DNA of 64,000 bases from Fistularia commersonii (GCA_037954325.1 JBBMNZ010000015.1:13744501-13808500), one strand, 5' to 3'; shown: positions 14,025-27,400, counted from the first letter of the stretch. Numbers and translations are program-made. Notes: generated by a model not told the origin, from the sequence alone.

Positions 14025-14553
14025 TTCTGTGTGTTCTCATGGTTAGACGGCTTCATCTCTGCCAACTCTTACAGTACTGGTAATATGTGTGCAAGCTTAG
14101 GGGTTTCCAAATGTTTGTGTTGCCTGTGTGCCAGTCATATCTGCACTGCAGTACAGTTAGACAGACGGAAACTAGACAACACCACTGCCACGCAAGTAAT
14201 AGTCTGTTGAGTCCATAATATATAAACTGAAAGAATTTACTTAGAATTTCGGATAGGGTAACCTGATCTCACTTTTTTTTTTTTTATTTCAATGTTGTGA
14301 CAAAGCCGACAATTAACGTTTTGGATTTGATCATCACCTCGATCAGGGTATAGCAGTATGTTTCCTCGTTGCTGATTTTGTGTCAATGGTTAGGCAAAAC
14401 ATACAAATGAAAAAAAATACAATGAAATTTAATTTAATTAAAATGAAATAAAATAATAAGGGAACTATTCATTCGCGTTTGACTAAAACAATTAAGATAA
14501 CATGTAAACATTTAAACATGCATTTTAGCTGTTTCTGCCTTCAAGACAATACG

Positions 14554-14610
14554 TATATATCTATATATATCTATATATATATATATATATCTATATAGAT
14601 ATATATATAA

Positions 14611-14646
<36 letters not shown>

Positions 14647-14647
14647 T

Positions 14648-14699
<52 letters not shown>

Positions 14700-14707
14700 T
14701 ATATACA
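14554..14707. repeat. Compound (AT)n-(GT)n-(AT)n microsatellite
   Basis: AT-rich arrays flank a (GT)13 core at about 14615-14643, followed by a pure AT run of some 45 bp. Confidence 0.95.
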
Positions 14708-14831
14708 CATCGTCCTTTTAAAAAAAAAAAGTCAAATTCTTGCAGAAAAGCCCCCAAAACAAAGCCATAGGTTGAATAAGGAGTTGATTAAAGCAATAAA
14801 AAGATTTTTGTCAAATAAATAACAGATAATC

Positions 14832-14918
14832 ATTTTAAGAAGGTGATGATACACAATATGAATGAATGAATAGATATATATTTATGTACGTGTGTATGTA
14901 TCATCACCTTCTTAAAAT
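14832..14918. repeat. Perfect 22-bp inverted repeat with 43-nt spacer
   Basis: The arm 14832-14853 (ATTTTAAGAAGGTGATGATA, then CA) is the exact reverse complement of 14897-14918. Flanking bases also pair partly. An AT microsatellite follows at 14935-14977. It could form a hairpin or cruciform. Confidence 0.93.
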
Positions 14919-14934
14919 AATTACCTATGTCATT

Positions 14935-14939
14935 ATACA

Positions 14940-14970
<31 letters not shown>

Positions 14971-14977
14971 GTATATA
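14935..14977. repeat. (AT)n microsatellite
   Basis: AT dinucleotides with two GT interruptions, directly right of the inverted repeat. Confidence 0.95.
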
Positions 14978-15453
14978 AAGTTGTAAAGATCGAGCGGGCA
15001 TCTAATCATTCCCTTTTTCTAAGTCTAAATCACTAAATTGAATTCTGTCCTGCACATCCTAAACAGGCGCTTAAAGGGATTCCACGGCAAAGAGCAAGTC
15101 GCCGGGCTTCAATATTAGAATCATTGGACTTTAGGAGGAAGCTCGGGACGTTGGTTGACCTTTACGCGGTTGCTTTCTGAATCCAGTCTGTGAAGCAGAG
15201 GGACGTCTGTATTCATCTGCTTTGGAGATATACACCACCAAATAATATTTGAAGTTTAACACCGAATATATACTAAGTTACATAAGAAGCGCAGGGTATT
15301 AGGCATTTAATGTGAGCAGGCTTTCATGCCTTCGTGCAACTACATCAGCAGTATGTTCACACTAATATAAATCCAATTTAAGAGCTAAGGGTTATAGTTG
15401 GGTTATTGTACATCCGGGACTGCTCGGCTTCACAAATGAGCTGTAAAGCAGCT

Positions 15454-15726
15454 TCATTTACTTATTTCATCACGTGCATCCGCAGGAACACGGCCTCCCG
15501 AAGAAGCCGACACGCTCCCTGCAAGTAGATCGATTTTTTCCTGTTCGGCTCGTGGCCGTACTAGTTGTTCGTTTTCCACAGACGGAAACGCGTTAGCACG
15601 GGAACATAGCGGCACAAGCGAGGCCTGAGGGAAGACCTTCACGAACCCCATGGAGTCTAGTTCCTGTCCTGCTGGCTTGCTCTGTTCGAGGAGGACCGGG
15701 TCCAGACCACCGGGGCTCCGCTCCAT
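15454..15726 (-). other. Unidentified coding-like frame after a good splice acceptor
   Basis: A 90-codon minus-strand frame starts MERSPGGLDPVLLEQSKPAG. Its ATG directly follows a textbook acceptor on that strand (CTTAATCTTAGCAG after a pyrimidine-rich tract). It lies in a GC-richer, repeat-free patch and does not belong to clmp or gramd1b. I recognise no domain and see no strong donor inside it, so it may be chance. Confidence 0.2.
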
Positions 15727-15904
15727 CTGCTAAGATTAAGAGGCCAGAAGGGACGGGGGAATCTGTTGGTGTGTGTGTGTTTGTGTCGCTTACACACACA
15801 ATTACGATCACTTACCGTACAACCAATGTGTTGGATGCAGTTGATTAATATAGTATGAATCACATGCCTTCTCACGCTCATATCTTATCTATTGTCTGGT
15901 TTAT

Positions 15905-16015
15905 GGAATCCGTAGGTGCTCGTCGTTTCCGCCTCAGGGCGAGAAGGTCACCGGTTCGATTCCGACGGGAGAGTTTGCACGTTCTCCCCGTGTCTGTGGG
16001 GGTTTCGACAGGAAT
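15905..16015 (+). repeat. Degenerate tRNA-derived SINE fragment
   Basis: Contains a B-box-like GGTTCGATTCCGA at 15952-15964 and then TTTGCACGTTCTCCCCGTGT, the conserved stretch of teleost tRNA-SINEs. It is truncated at both ends. No tRNA cloverleaf can be folded with confidence. Confidence 0.7.
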
Positions 16016-17550
16016 GAACGAATCCTTAGGTTTAACAGTTTTTTCAGTGAATTCCCTGACGGAGCTGGACATAGATCAAAATGTAACATCGGACTGAAAC
16101 TGATTTTTTTTGGGTTAATATTGCAAAAAACAAAAAACGCTTTTACCAAACGAATAAAAGTTGTTTGGGTGACCGTAAATGTGAGATTAATGCATTTTGC
16201 ACGATCCAGAACTCGTGCGGAAAAAAAAAACAACAAAAAATACGAAAGCGATCTCGGGACTCGGACTCTTTTTGCGTGAGCCAGGTTCATTTTCCTTTTT
16301 AATGGATGCGAGAAAGAACCAAGTAATCTTAGTTCTGCTCGGCTACAGGTCAAGCCCGTGTTGCCGTAATTGCCGCGGACCTCGGTGTGTTTTACAGCCA
16401 TATATGGGCTCCACTTGAGTTTATAGTTGATTTGGGTGACATTCAGCCAACTTCTCCTCCCAATTAGTCATATTTTTACACCACGCTGTCTGCAGCGTTT
16501 AGGTTTGTTTTTACAGCCTCTCTGTAATTGCTGGAAGAATGTCTCTAATACGGCCTCGGGCTGCTTCAACAGACTTAATAGAAAACAAACCTTTTTTTGG
16601 GGGTCTGAAATTGAGCTTTCAGAGGAGTCGATTGAAAGGAGGTTTTTAGTGGCGTACGAACTCTGAATTATGCAAAGTATTAACAGATGTGCTTCGCAAA
16701 CACACATTTGAAATGCAATCAAATAATAACACGCATTAATAACTGCGTCGAATCAAGCTATTTCACTGCCCAGCGGACGTTTAAATGCTTCATGCTGCAT
16801 TTAATCTTTATGTCTCCTGTTAGAGAGAATAAGCAAACTTAAAACTCCTGACATGAGGTATAATGAAATAATATTACCCGTGCAGGGGAAGTTTAATTTA
16901 CGCAAATTTCCTCTGAATCCTCTTTCCCTCTGTTCTCAAGAGGACTTTGTTTTTCCGACTCTCGCGATGACGTGTTTGATTACGGTGATTGGTTGCAGAT
17001 ACACGGAATCGTGTCCGGGGGTAAAATCCGATACAGAACCGTTGATATCGCCCACCGCTTAAATGATCTTTAAGCAGATTCCGGGCTGCGACCTGACAGA
17101 ACAGACCAAATCCATCATCTATTGCCACGAAAGAAGAAGCCGAGACAATATACCTCTGTTTTTTAACTTTGATCAAATTCCCTTTTCTGTAATGGATTTG
17201 ACTCGCACGGGATTCTTCAGGAATGTCCACAGACATCACAACAAATATCTTGGCTGATGTTCTTTCTCTATTAACCGTTATCTCACCTGTCATTCAATCA
17301 GACTGATAGTGTGCTATATTTCTGTTCTCTGACTGTAGATATAGAGGATTGAATTTTTAATATACCAGCTGTCACCGGGCGAGAGACAAGGTTCACCCCC
17401 GAACCTACCGCAGGTTTTTTTGTTGGAATCGAATCAGAGACCCTGTTGCTGTGAGGCCGAGGCGCTAATCACTGTCTAATTATCAATTTATTTCTTTATT
17501 TTTCACTTGAATACCATAAAAAAGCCAAAATCCCCATCAGTGCAAAAGGG

Positions 17551-17776
17551 TATTCACATATTCAACTTCACGTAAAAAAAAAAAAAATATATATATATAT
17601 ATATACATATATATATAAATATATATATATATATTTATATATATATTTATATATAAATATAAAAAATATATAAATATATATATATATAAAATATATATAA
17701 AGAAATATATATATATATATAAAATATATTTTTTTTTAATATATTTTTTTTTTACGTGAAGTTGAATATGTGAATA
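17551..17776. repeat. 226-bp palindrome with AT-only core
   Basis: The arm 17551-17573 (TATTCACATATTCAACTTCA, then CGT) is an exact reverse complement of 17754-17776. Adjoining A-run and T-run extend pairing to about 33 bp. The roughly 150 bp between is almost purely A and T, with runs of TA, and is itself nearly self-complementary. Confidence 0.95.
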
Positions 17777-18579
17777 AAATACATATATATATATATTTTT
17801 TTTTTTTTTTTTCTTTTTGAAAATCACTTTAGTTTATGCTATTAAAGTAGAAGTTAATAATGTGATCATTTCCTGTTTGACACGCACATCGATTAACATG
17901 CGTTATTATTATCGCTTTTGTGGGTGTTATTATCCACATGTAAGTATGTTCGAAATATCGGCCGATAAAGTGAGTCCGACGCCGCCGTGTTCTGATTAAG
18001 TTTAACGCACGAGATATTCTGTTCCACATGGCTGGACGGGCGCACGTGATCCCAAGAGCCCTGGAGCGAGAAGAGCCTGACTGGACCGAGTGACAACCAA
18101 CACAACCCGGAGACGCAACTCCACCCAACGTATATCAGTTATCGGAGCTCATCAAATCACGTCAATTCAAATTGAATATCGTACGTCCGTATTGATGGAG
18201 GCTTGTTGGAATTCATGACGCCGTGCCAGTTTGAGGAATAAACTTTGCAGGGGGAAACTTGCAAATCCAAAATCTTTTGGCCTCAACTCTAAATTCCGTC
18301 TCTCGGACGACGCATTCTGAATGCTAAACTGAATCAAAGAGCGTGTCATAGAGGATATCCTTAGTTTGCAATACCTCCGATCTTGCACTGACGGGAGAGC
18401 GGAGGACGTCCTCGCCCGTGGCGGCATCGTGCTACATCCAGTGTGACACCTAAGAGAAAATCAGCAAAGTCCAAGGAGCGTGTCTCCCCTGCAGCCACGG
18501 CCCACAACTCTGTCATGTTATCTGCTATCTCTTCAATAAGGAGAGCGCTCATTGGTTATTTATGTTATAGTGTGTGTGT

Positions 18580-18630
<51 letters not shown>

Positions 18631-19401
18631 AAGGCGGCACAACCACAGTCAGCACAATTTCACACCCACTGGGCACAAAAGTTGCAAATTGCAGCAGAAA
18701 AGACTTTGCAGTTTAAAAGTATATTACATGTATTGATCGGAGAGGGTTAATGCTCCACGTCCATCTCGCTGCCGGTCATCACACACTGACACACTCGGTG
18801 CCACTCTGCCACCCACACAAAGAAATCAAGTCCTGCCATTTGATTTTTTATTTTTTTTTACAAAGCTGCTAATGTCAAGGTCATCGCTCTATCTGACGTT
18901 TATTTATGAGCGTTCAGTTGGCATGTTCAAAAAGCTTCTCGATATTGTGCTCATCTGACGGAACTGTTCATTTGACTAAAATACTGGAAACATCTAATAA
19001 CACGATCCAGTTCGGCACCACTTTAAAATAAAATCCCTTAAGCGAACAAGTGAAGAGACTATTAATGGTTTTAATGTACCACAAGTGACTTTTGATAAAT
19101 GAAGGGATTTAACCTTTATGTCAAATATTGTGATAAAAGTCTTTTCAACCTTAGATGCTTTCAGAAGCAATGAAATTAAACCTTTGAAAAACTGTGTTTT
19201 TATAATAATAATAATACATTTTAGTTAAGGACACTGCACAGACATATAAATATGCACAAAACACAAATTAAAAAGAAACAAACAAAACAAAAACGATGAC
19301 GTGACAAAGCAGTAGGTGTCAGATGACACCGCTTTAAATGGATTTGAATTTCTATTTCTTTTTATATATATCTATATATAGATATATATCTATATATATA
19401 T
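17777..19401. other. No gene seen; one TG microsatellite
   Basis: 18570-18628 is a TG array with one TA interruption. The rest is unique sequence without supported exons. Confidence 0.5.
18570..18628. repeat. (TG)n microsatellite
   Basis: About 29 TG units with a single TATG interruption. Confidence 0.96.
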
Positions 19402-20092
19402 TAGGGGACTCAGACTCACGGCCACAATTGCGGCTCTTGGAACAATATTTTGTGGCCCCCCATCTGAAATCAAATCTATGTGTTAGTGCGGCCCACGTGT
19501 CTTTTCTCAAAGGCGTCATGTTACATTATATACTTGTTTTAAAAAAAAAACAGGCAAGGGAAAAAATGCAAAAGGAACTTGGCAATGCATTTTTTGCTTT
19601 AAATTTGAAAATGATTTTTTGCTAAAAAAGATCTTTTCTTTTCTTATTTTTATAAAAAAAAAAAAAAACAATAGCAAAAAAAACCCCGGCAAATTAAAAT
19701 GATTGATTTAATAACCAGAATAGCCTTGTAAACATTATACCTCCTCTTATACATGCTACCAATCAATTTTCTAATAAATTCTAGTGGCAAATTTTCCCAC
19801 TGTGAAAAGATTTTCTCATTTAACTCAACAATATTTTTAGGGTGTAATTTGTGATTTCATTAATTCTTTTTTAATATGAATTTTTTATATTAATTCGTCA
19901 TGTATTTTTTAGAGGAACAGTTCATTACATGTAAAGATTTTTATAATTTGTCTGTTTACCTCTTTTACACTAAAACAAAGGAAATATTTGGACTTAGTGT
20001 TACTCCGAGGTAATGATTTTACTGGTCCGGCCCCCTTGACGTCAAATTAGGCCGTATGTGGCCCCTGAGCCAAAATGAGTTTGATACCCCTG
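19402..20092 (+). mobile_element. Non-autonomous hAT-like element, family A-related, copy 3
   Basis: The right end GAGTTTGATACCCCTG matches the family A terminus and the left end TAGGGGACTCAGACTCACGG is a decayed counterpart. It sits in an AT microsatellite, so the 8-bp duplication is likely ATATATAT but cannot be proved. Interior blocks GGCCGTATGTGGCCCCTGAG are GGCC-rich. It contains no transposase. Confidence 0.7.
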
Positions 20093-20171
20093 ATATATAT
20101 ATTTTTCTTATTGTCAGCTGGAATAGACTTCAGCACTTCAACTACCCTGATTGCAGGATATGGAGTAACTA

Positions 20172-20234
20172 GAATGAATGAATGAATGAATTAATAAATG
20201 GATGGATGGATGGATGGATGGATGAATGAATGAA
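20172..20234. repeat. (GAAT)n/(GGAT)n tetranucleotide tract
   Basis: Runs of AATG and then ATGG units at the tail of a SINE-like fragment (20105-20170, TTGTCAGCTGGAATAGACTT). Confidence 0.9.
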
Positions 20235-21116
20235 GTATGTTAGTGTGCCATTGTATTCAAATAACCACATCAAACATCTAAATGTCAACAACAGGTCAGC
20301 AATCCCTTCTCCAGTGACTATTACTTGTTTAAAAATAGCTGGCGGGATTGGTCGATAACTACTAACTTACAAAACTCTTCAAGTTATATAAATATTCGTT
20401 TAAACTATGACTTTTAATCAGATTTAATCAGTTAGAGTGTGAGAGTGTAATTATGGTGTATTTGCAGGCCAGATCTAAACATTTGCAAGGGAACCGCAGT
20501 GGGATTTCATCCGAATCATAGATCCTGCCTGAGTGTTTTGGGGATTTTGCCACTCACATCCTGCTATCGCGCAGGTACAAATCCATCAAGGGACGACTCA
20601 AATTATCTGACGGGATCCAGAACACGATGCCTGTTAGGGAGAAATCTCCCTCCCAGTTGCTTTCCACCTCCGCACTGATCCCACACATGATGTGATTTTG
20701 CCTTCAAGATTCAACTTTAAAGATTTTTTTTTTTTTATTTACGTGTCTCCCTGCGCACACGGAAAAAAAAAAAAAAAAGGCTAAAACATTTCCATGTCTT
20801 TCTCTGGAGTTGGTTTGAAAGTCACTCCGGAAGGACGCGGAGATTGTTTTACAAAAACTGTCAGTTTGGTTGTCACATCATTCGATCCCAAGCAGGTCTC
20901 GGTGAAGACTGATGGAAGATAATCGTAGTGCACGTGTCGCTCAGCCCGTGTCTTTCTAACCTTCACTGAAAACAGTGGAAGTTATGAAGGGCAATTTACA
21001 AGAACTTGAGAAGACACACACACACATACACACACACATCTATATTTGTGCATCATTTCCCTTGTGTTTGCCTGTGAATGCACGTGTATGTGTGTGTGCG
21101 TGCATGTGTGTGTGCA

Positions 21117-21147
<31 letters not shown>

Positions 21148-22034
21148 TTTCAGGCCCGTCCACGTGCTTGATCCAAGACGTATGGCGTTCTGCAAAGTAA
21201 AACATGTTGGCCGGTGTTTCCCATATAAAACCCCCGTCCAATGTTTTTTTAATCCCAATTAAAAATCCTGGGCATATTAACATGAATTTCATATGAGGGT
21301 CATTAAACCTGGAAATATTTATAGCTAAAAAGCCTGGATTATATTTTTTGGACATTTTCTGCCGCACCTTGACTTTTATATAGTTGTTCATAAACTAAAA
21401 ATAACATAGAAATTGCACCAGGAATCTGGAATCTTATAGTAAAATATAATCTTGATTTGAGCACCGCAAGTTTCTTTTTTTTTCAGTCAATGAATCTCAG
21501 ACATGTATCTGTTGGAGCAACAAAAATATGTCTGGCTGGATGGGGACTTTAAATAGCACCGCGCTAAGTTGCAAAGGGAAAAGAAACGGGAGGCAACACG
21601 GGGATCACTGAATCCGTGTTACACCCAAATCACATCTATGATTAATTCAGAGACAACTTAGACCCCTTTGTGCCGTTTGCCTCGCTCGGCACCGAAATTA
21701 TGCATCGTTTGACTAATTCAAATGGATTGGACACGCCCCAAATGCTCCTGTGTCATGCATTTTAGACCACGGACGGTTTAACTAGGGCCTGTTGTGTATA
21801 TTTGTGTGTGCGGCGATGCCTGCGTGTGTGCACTGGTACTACTACTACTACATCGAAAACCATTGAGAAGAGTCACCCGATTTGATTGGTGTCGAGCTAT
21901 TGAACAGGGAATTGTTATCGCGCCAGTCGGTCGAATGCGCTGCTCTTGCAGGCGGAGGGATGTTGACCGGAGCGGCGTTGCACGTGATACAGAAAGCCAC
22001 CTTCAGTCGCTCAAAATGGCCAAAATGTAACTTA
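20235..22034. other. No gene seen; CA and TG repeats
   Basis: Short CA array at 21013-21038 and an interrupted TG array at 21087-21144. Otherwise unique sequence. Confidence 0.5.
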
Positions 22035-22322
22035 CAGGACTGTCTCAGAAAATTAGTATACTGTGATAAAGTTCTTTATCTTCTGTAATGCAATTAAAAA
22101 AAACAAAAATTACTTTTTCATGATATTCTAATATTTTGAGATAGGATTTTTGAGTTTTCTTAAGATGTAAGCCATAATCAGCAATATTGAAATAATAAAA
22201 GGCTTGCAATATTTCAGTTGATTTGTAATGAATCCAGAATGTATGACATTTTTGTTTTTTGTAATTGCATTACAGAAGATAAAGAACTTTATCACAATAT
22301 TTATCACAATTTTCTGAGACAG
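22035..22322 (+). mobile_element. TA-flanked MITE, family D, copy 1 (3' end decayed)
   Basis: It starts TA/CAGGACTGTCTCAGAAAATT and is nearly identical to the element at 62947-63229. Long inverted ends contain GATAAAGTTCTTTATCTTCT and its complement. The right end reads TTTTCTGAGACAGCATCT instead of CAGTCCTG, and TATCACAAT is repeated near it, so this copy is damaged. No coding capacity. Confidence 0.9.
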
Positions 22323-24363
22323 CATCTCAGACGACTTCATTTACACGGGATTAATCGCAATTTTGCACAGATAAAGCATCAAGGGTAAATGTGTAATGTT
22401 CTCTCAGACGCACTCTCATCCTGAATGCGGGGGTCCCCAAATGTTCAAGGCTGCAATGAAATGTTCACATGCTTCAGAGAGCAGCTACCTGCAAAAATAA
22501 AGCGAGCAGGTAGAGCAGCAGGATAGAGAGAAGTCAGATATTGTAAGATATGCATTATTCATTTTGTGTCGGGTTAACTCCCTGACAGCCAGCCAGGACA
22601 ACAGTAGTTCATTTTTTTTTTTTTTTTTTTTTTTAACTTGGCATCTCTAGCGGTTATGGTTTTTGATCTCTTCATTCTTTCATCCCTCTTTGCTTTCATT
22701 TTGACCTTCCCTCTCTTAATCCTCGTATTTTTGCTCAAAGTTATATCGAAAGCAAACTTGTTAGAGATCTTAGAGATTCGAAATCTTTGGATTTATCTTT
22801 CAGTTTAATTTGGACATTTCTGCGTTTCTGCTTTGGTTGAATATTTGGGTATTTTTTTGGGGCTTTTTTTTTTTTTTTGCAACGAAAGGCATTAAAAAAA
22901 AGTGTATAAGCCAGAAACAAACATTTTAAATGCAATGCTGATTAAAAACTCTGCAGACAGAGGGGCGACATGGAAACTCAAAGCCTCCAAGTTGCAAAAA
23001 ACTGAGAAAAAACTTGAAAGGGAAATAGGGATAAAAAAAAAAAACAAAACAAAACAGTATTTGCATTCATTAACTTATTTTGGGATCAATTATGAACAGA
23101 GGAATACAGGCGGGCATTCCAGAGTGGTTGTATTTTCAAGAGGAGCTGCCACAAAGGCATTTCTCCGCAGAAATATGAGAAATATCGTCGTCTTTATGAT
23201 TTGAGCAGGAAATCTTGAATCTTTTCCCTGCAGTTTGACGGACGGCAGTTTCCCTCACAGTTACAATAACCAGTTACAATAACCGTTATTGGAACCTGGG
23301 AGGTTTAAAGCTCTGTATTCCAGAGGAATACAGAGGAATTTGTTAGCAGAGCTGGCGCGCTGCAAAGTGGCACAAGATACTGATTGTGCGTCTGTCTTTC
23401 ATTTGTGGGTGATGAATTCTCCGTCCCGCTCGGTCCTGCGCGGCGTGGTGCAACGAGACGCTGCGCGGCGAAGGCAGGTTGACAGTATGCGATGCCATTG
23501 TTCCCTTTTTTCAGGGAGACGTAGGGGAAACATCACTCCTAAATATCACAAGTAAATGAAAAATCCACTCTCCGTAAGCGGTGGACCCGATGTGAAGTTC
23601 ATTCATTCATTTATTCTCTACTCTGCTTTTCTAAGGGCACGCGATTCGACCGCTGGGCCGCATTTAGACACATATAACCGTTCACTCATTCATTCACACA
23701 TCAAATTGACACATATAAACATTCATTGAATTTGCCATACACTGGATTTTGACTCCATTTTAACCCTGGATTTATTGTCCTGTGCTATATTTTGACCGCC
23801 TTAATGCTTGAGCTCCTTTGTAAAATGTGTTTGTAATTGGTCCCAGGACCTTCTTCTATAAACCGATACCAATATTGACTAAACAGAACTCTGATGACAC
23901 TTAAAATACTTTTAAATGACTGATTCAAGGTTGTGAAGGCAATAGCTCTAGTGTTTAAGAGGCGACCCTTTAAACAGCAGTTACTTACCATCTATCTCCC
24001 TGCTTTTAGCCATTGTCTGCCATCTGCTTTAAGATAAATCTAATTATTCAACCGAGTTCTAGTCATATATTTCAATTTTAATGACATTTATTTATCAGTG
24101 ATACAATTTTGACCCTATGCTTTAGTTTAAAACAATGTAATCAACAATGATAGTCAATGATAGCGGATTTTATTTTTATCCTGTTCCCATGAGAGGATTC
24201 AATATTAGTTGAATGATTAAATATCAAATAAAATAAATAAAAGATAAGATACTACAAAATAATACAAAATATAATAGAAATTAATTAAAACTTGAATAAC
24301 TACAGAATGTTTTGGACAATTTACATTTGAAAACCTGCCAATAGTGACAGCACACACACACAT
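22323..24363. other. No gene seen; SINE remnant near 23600
   Basis: 23598-23730 resembles the tail of a reversed teleost SINE (ATTCATTTATTCTCTACTCT, CACATATAACCGTTCACTCA). T-run at 22612-22634. Otherwise unique. Confidence 0.5.
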
Positions 24364-24477
24364 ACTGCAGAAGGCGAAGCAAGCACGCACACGTGCGCTT
24401 ACACACGCACACACACACACACTGCGGTAGGAGCAGCAAGCACTCGCACACACGCGCACACACAAACACACACACAC
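24364..24477. repeat. 57-bp tandem duplication within CA-rich DNA
   Basis: Unit 1 (24364-24420) starts ACTGCAGAAGGCGAAGCAAG. Unit 2 (24421-24477) starts ACTGCGGTAGGAGCAGCAAG. Both continue into CGCACAC-rich sequence of equal length. Confidence 0.85.
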
Positions 24478-27400
24478 TCATCCATAGCTTTGCTGCAGTG
24501 CCCCTTGATGGAGGTAATCTGCTGTTGGTCTTTTTTTCCGTTTTCTTTCATTTTCTGCTGTAACACACTAGAATCAACACAAATGATCTCACAGGTGATT
24601 TTGTGTGCTACCCACATCCACTCATTCCATTTGTCCACATTTGCTCCCAACTAAAACATCAACAATATTAATCACTCCATCATAATCTATTGCATAGTCT
24701 GCAAGGGACATACAAAATATACAATATATAGTATTTCAATGAGAAACAGACAGTGTTAATGAGATGCTATTTAATTCGAGCCACCAATTTAGAGTCGTTT
24801 TGCAACCGTTTGGATACGTTTAGCCATTCTAACATGTTCACTAGTTGATGGCAAAGGAGTAATGTGGTGTCGGGTATCTTGCCCACTTGCTATTAACTAC
24901 ATATGTATACCCTGAATAATAATAGCATGAAACCCTTCCCTCAAGGACGTGATGGAATTGCACGTTCTCATTTAAAGCAAATCTGTTTCCAGAACTCCAT
25001 TACCCTGCAATCCTTGACAAAGGGAAATGTTCTGGCCCGGCGGGGGGATTACGGCAATCGCCGACAAATCAAACTCTCGGGACGCCGTCGGCCGCTCCCT
25101 TTTCCCCGCCTCCCTCGCCAGTGTCCATATCAGGGCTCGACTTCATTTTTTACATTCCAGATAAGACCCTGTTGAACAACTCATGGGAAGTCCCTCAAGA
25201 GAAACTGTGCATTAACCTCTGCCCTGCTTGCAGCATTTCATATTAGACTTCCTTTAAGTTTGGAATAGCATCGGCAACCTGATACCACTCAACCAAATTA
25301 CAGAACAATAACCTATGACATTGAGCCTGACATGGATATCTTTTGTTTAAGTCACTATGGACACCCCGCAGCTGCGAATTCTGATGTAGAAGACAACGCT
25401 AGCACTTACATCAGCAAAGGTTTATCTGTGTAGAAGCCAGACATCTGCCCGAGATCCTCCGGCGGCGGCTGTGTTCGTCTGAAAGAGCAGTCGCCGGTCA
25501 GTTTCTGCAGGATCGACACGTGAAATCATCTTCCAGACAGTTTTATGTTATTCTAACCCACAAACCGAAATCTATCACACGGACGTGAACTTAGTAAGTG
25601 ACCGAGTTGTGGTGCTCCATGCAAAGTCTGAGGAAAAAAATCACACGTCCCTTTGAGCGGTGGAAAAACAAAAATGATTATTTTATTCAATAAAATATAA
25701 ATAAAAAAAAAAAAAAAGTTTTTATTTAATTCTAATATAATGCCTGGTTGGTTTTCATACTTTGTAGGGTGGAGCACAAAACTCCATTCAAGACTTCAGC
25801 TGTCTTTATCTTGTTAAAGAAAACGGTTAAGGGTTATGGATTACATTCCCTGCCCTGATCACATCCTCAGGATGTGTGGAAATCCTTTCTATTCCAAATT
25901 TTTCATCAAATTTGTCTATTTTTTATATTTTTTCCAATTTGCTTATTTATAATTTATTCATTTATTCATTATCTTTACCGCTTATCCTGTATCCTGGGGG
26001 AGTATATAAATATTTATTTATGCATATTCAATTCCTTGTTCCACCTGTGTCCAGTTATTGATCATCTTTGAATTTATAGAACCCCCTCATCGGTGCTTTG
26101 CCAGCCATGTCTTGCATTTCACCTTTTTAGTCATGTTCATATATATATATATATATATATATAAACATATATAAAAACATTATTAGAAGTTTGAACTTTT
26201 TTGGATTCTGTTCTTGCATGAGCATATTTGAGCCCTTTTGTCCTCCTTGTTTTTAATAACACAATAACAGCCTCACCAATCTAAGAACAACCGCCTCGGT
26301 GAATGAAAGAGCTAGAATTATAGCTTAATTAATACATGCATGCAACAGAGGAAGAAGCTTGATTTAGTCTGTGTTTTTTTTTTTTGTTTGTTTTTTTTTT
26401 TTTTTTGTAATAAAAGAACACATCACCGCCCAACGAGCGGAAGAAGAAAGAAACAATTAGCAGATCGTAGAGAAGTGAACTCGGAGGTAGGAGCCTGTCC
26501 TCCTTTCCTTTTGCTAATTTGCCTCTCAGATCAGAGCGTTCTGCAGCCGGAGCCTCGGAGCGGGCGAGGTGCTGACTTGCATATGATCAAGCTGGCAGGG
26601 AAGCAGTGTGACTTTGAAGAGTAAACTGGATCTCGGTGCCACTATAATTGGTCCGGCGAGGGGGTCCACTGGGAGGAGCAGGAGCGAGTTTACTGGAGTG
26701 CGACTGCTTCACAGAAAGCACACTGACTCCTTAGTGCACTTTCTCCACCGCCGACAGGCTCTGGGTTCCTTTATGATGCTAATCATTCACATATGAAGTC
26801 GCCACTCCCGCATGTATGCACACATTTATATGAAATACAGGCGTCATGTTTGTTTTCCTAGATGTTTCCCGGGTGCCGCAATGAATCATGACCAGTTTGC
26901 GTTTCCGCAAGCCGCCGATGGAACGTCTTCATGCGTGACACACATTACTGAGATATTACATGTCATGTGTACAACAGGAAAATGGAATCCTAACTGATTT
27001 ACGTCGGCATTGTTCTTCCGGTGTCGTAATGTAAGTTTAGCACTTTTGCATGTCAACGCCGCCCCATCTGGGCTTGTGGTCATTTTACATATTTCTTCTG
27101 AGGTCACAGGTCTGACTTTTTATTTGCTATTTGTATTTCCCGCTGCAAAAAACAGATACGTTGCCACTTTCTGCGAGTCTCTCCCAGGTTGGGCGCCAGT
27201 GAGATTACGAGCTCTGAGAGCGAGGGGATGTTTTGGTTGTTAACCATGTCAGAAAGATTCATTTTAAATCTTTAATTTTTATTCATAATCATCATTGGAT
27301 CTAATTTATTAGACCCAGGGGTTTGCTTTTTGTGTTATTTTTTTTTTAACGACAGCCCCACAGCCTGTGGTCTAGAGAGTAACCCATTCAGCTACACCTG

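Larger units (their letters stand above)
14978..17550. other. No confirmed gene; one SINE remnant and one coding-like frame
   Basis: Contains a degenerate SINE remnant at 15905-16015 (CACCGGTTCGATTCCGACGG, TTGCACGTTCTCCCCGTGTC) and another, reversed, at 17370-17475. The minus-strand frame 15454-15726 is listed separately. Confidence 0.55.

Noticed and set aside
15934..16401. 155-codon minus-strand frame
   Set aside because: Runs through a SINE remnant and A/T-runs, and its peptide has no recognisable family.
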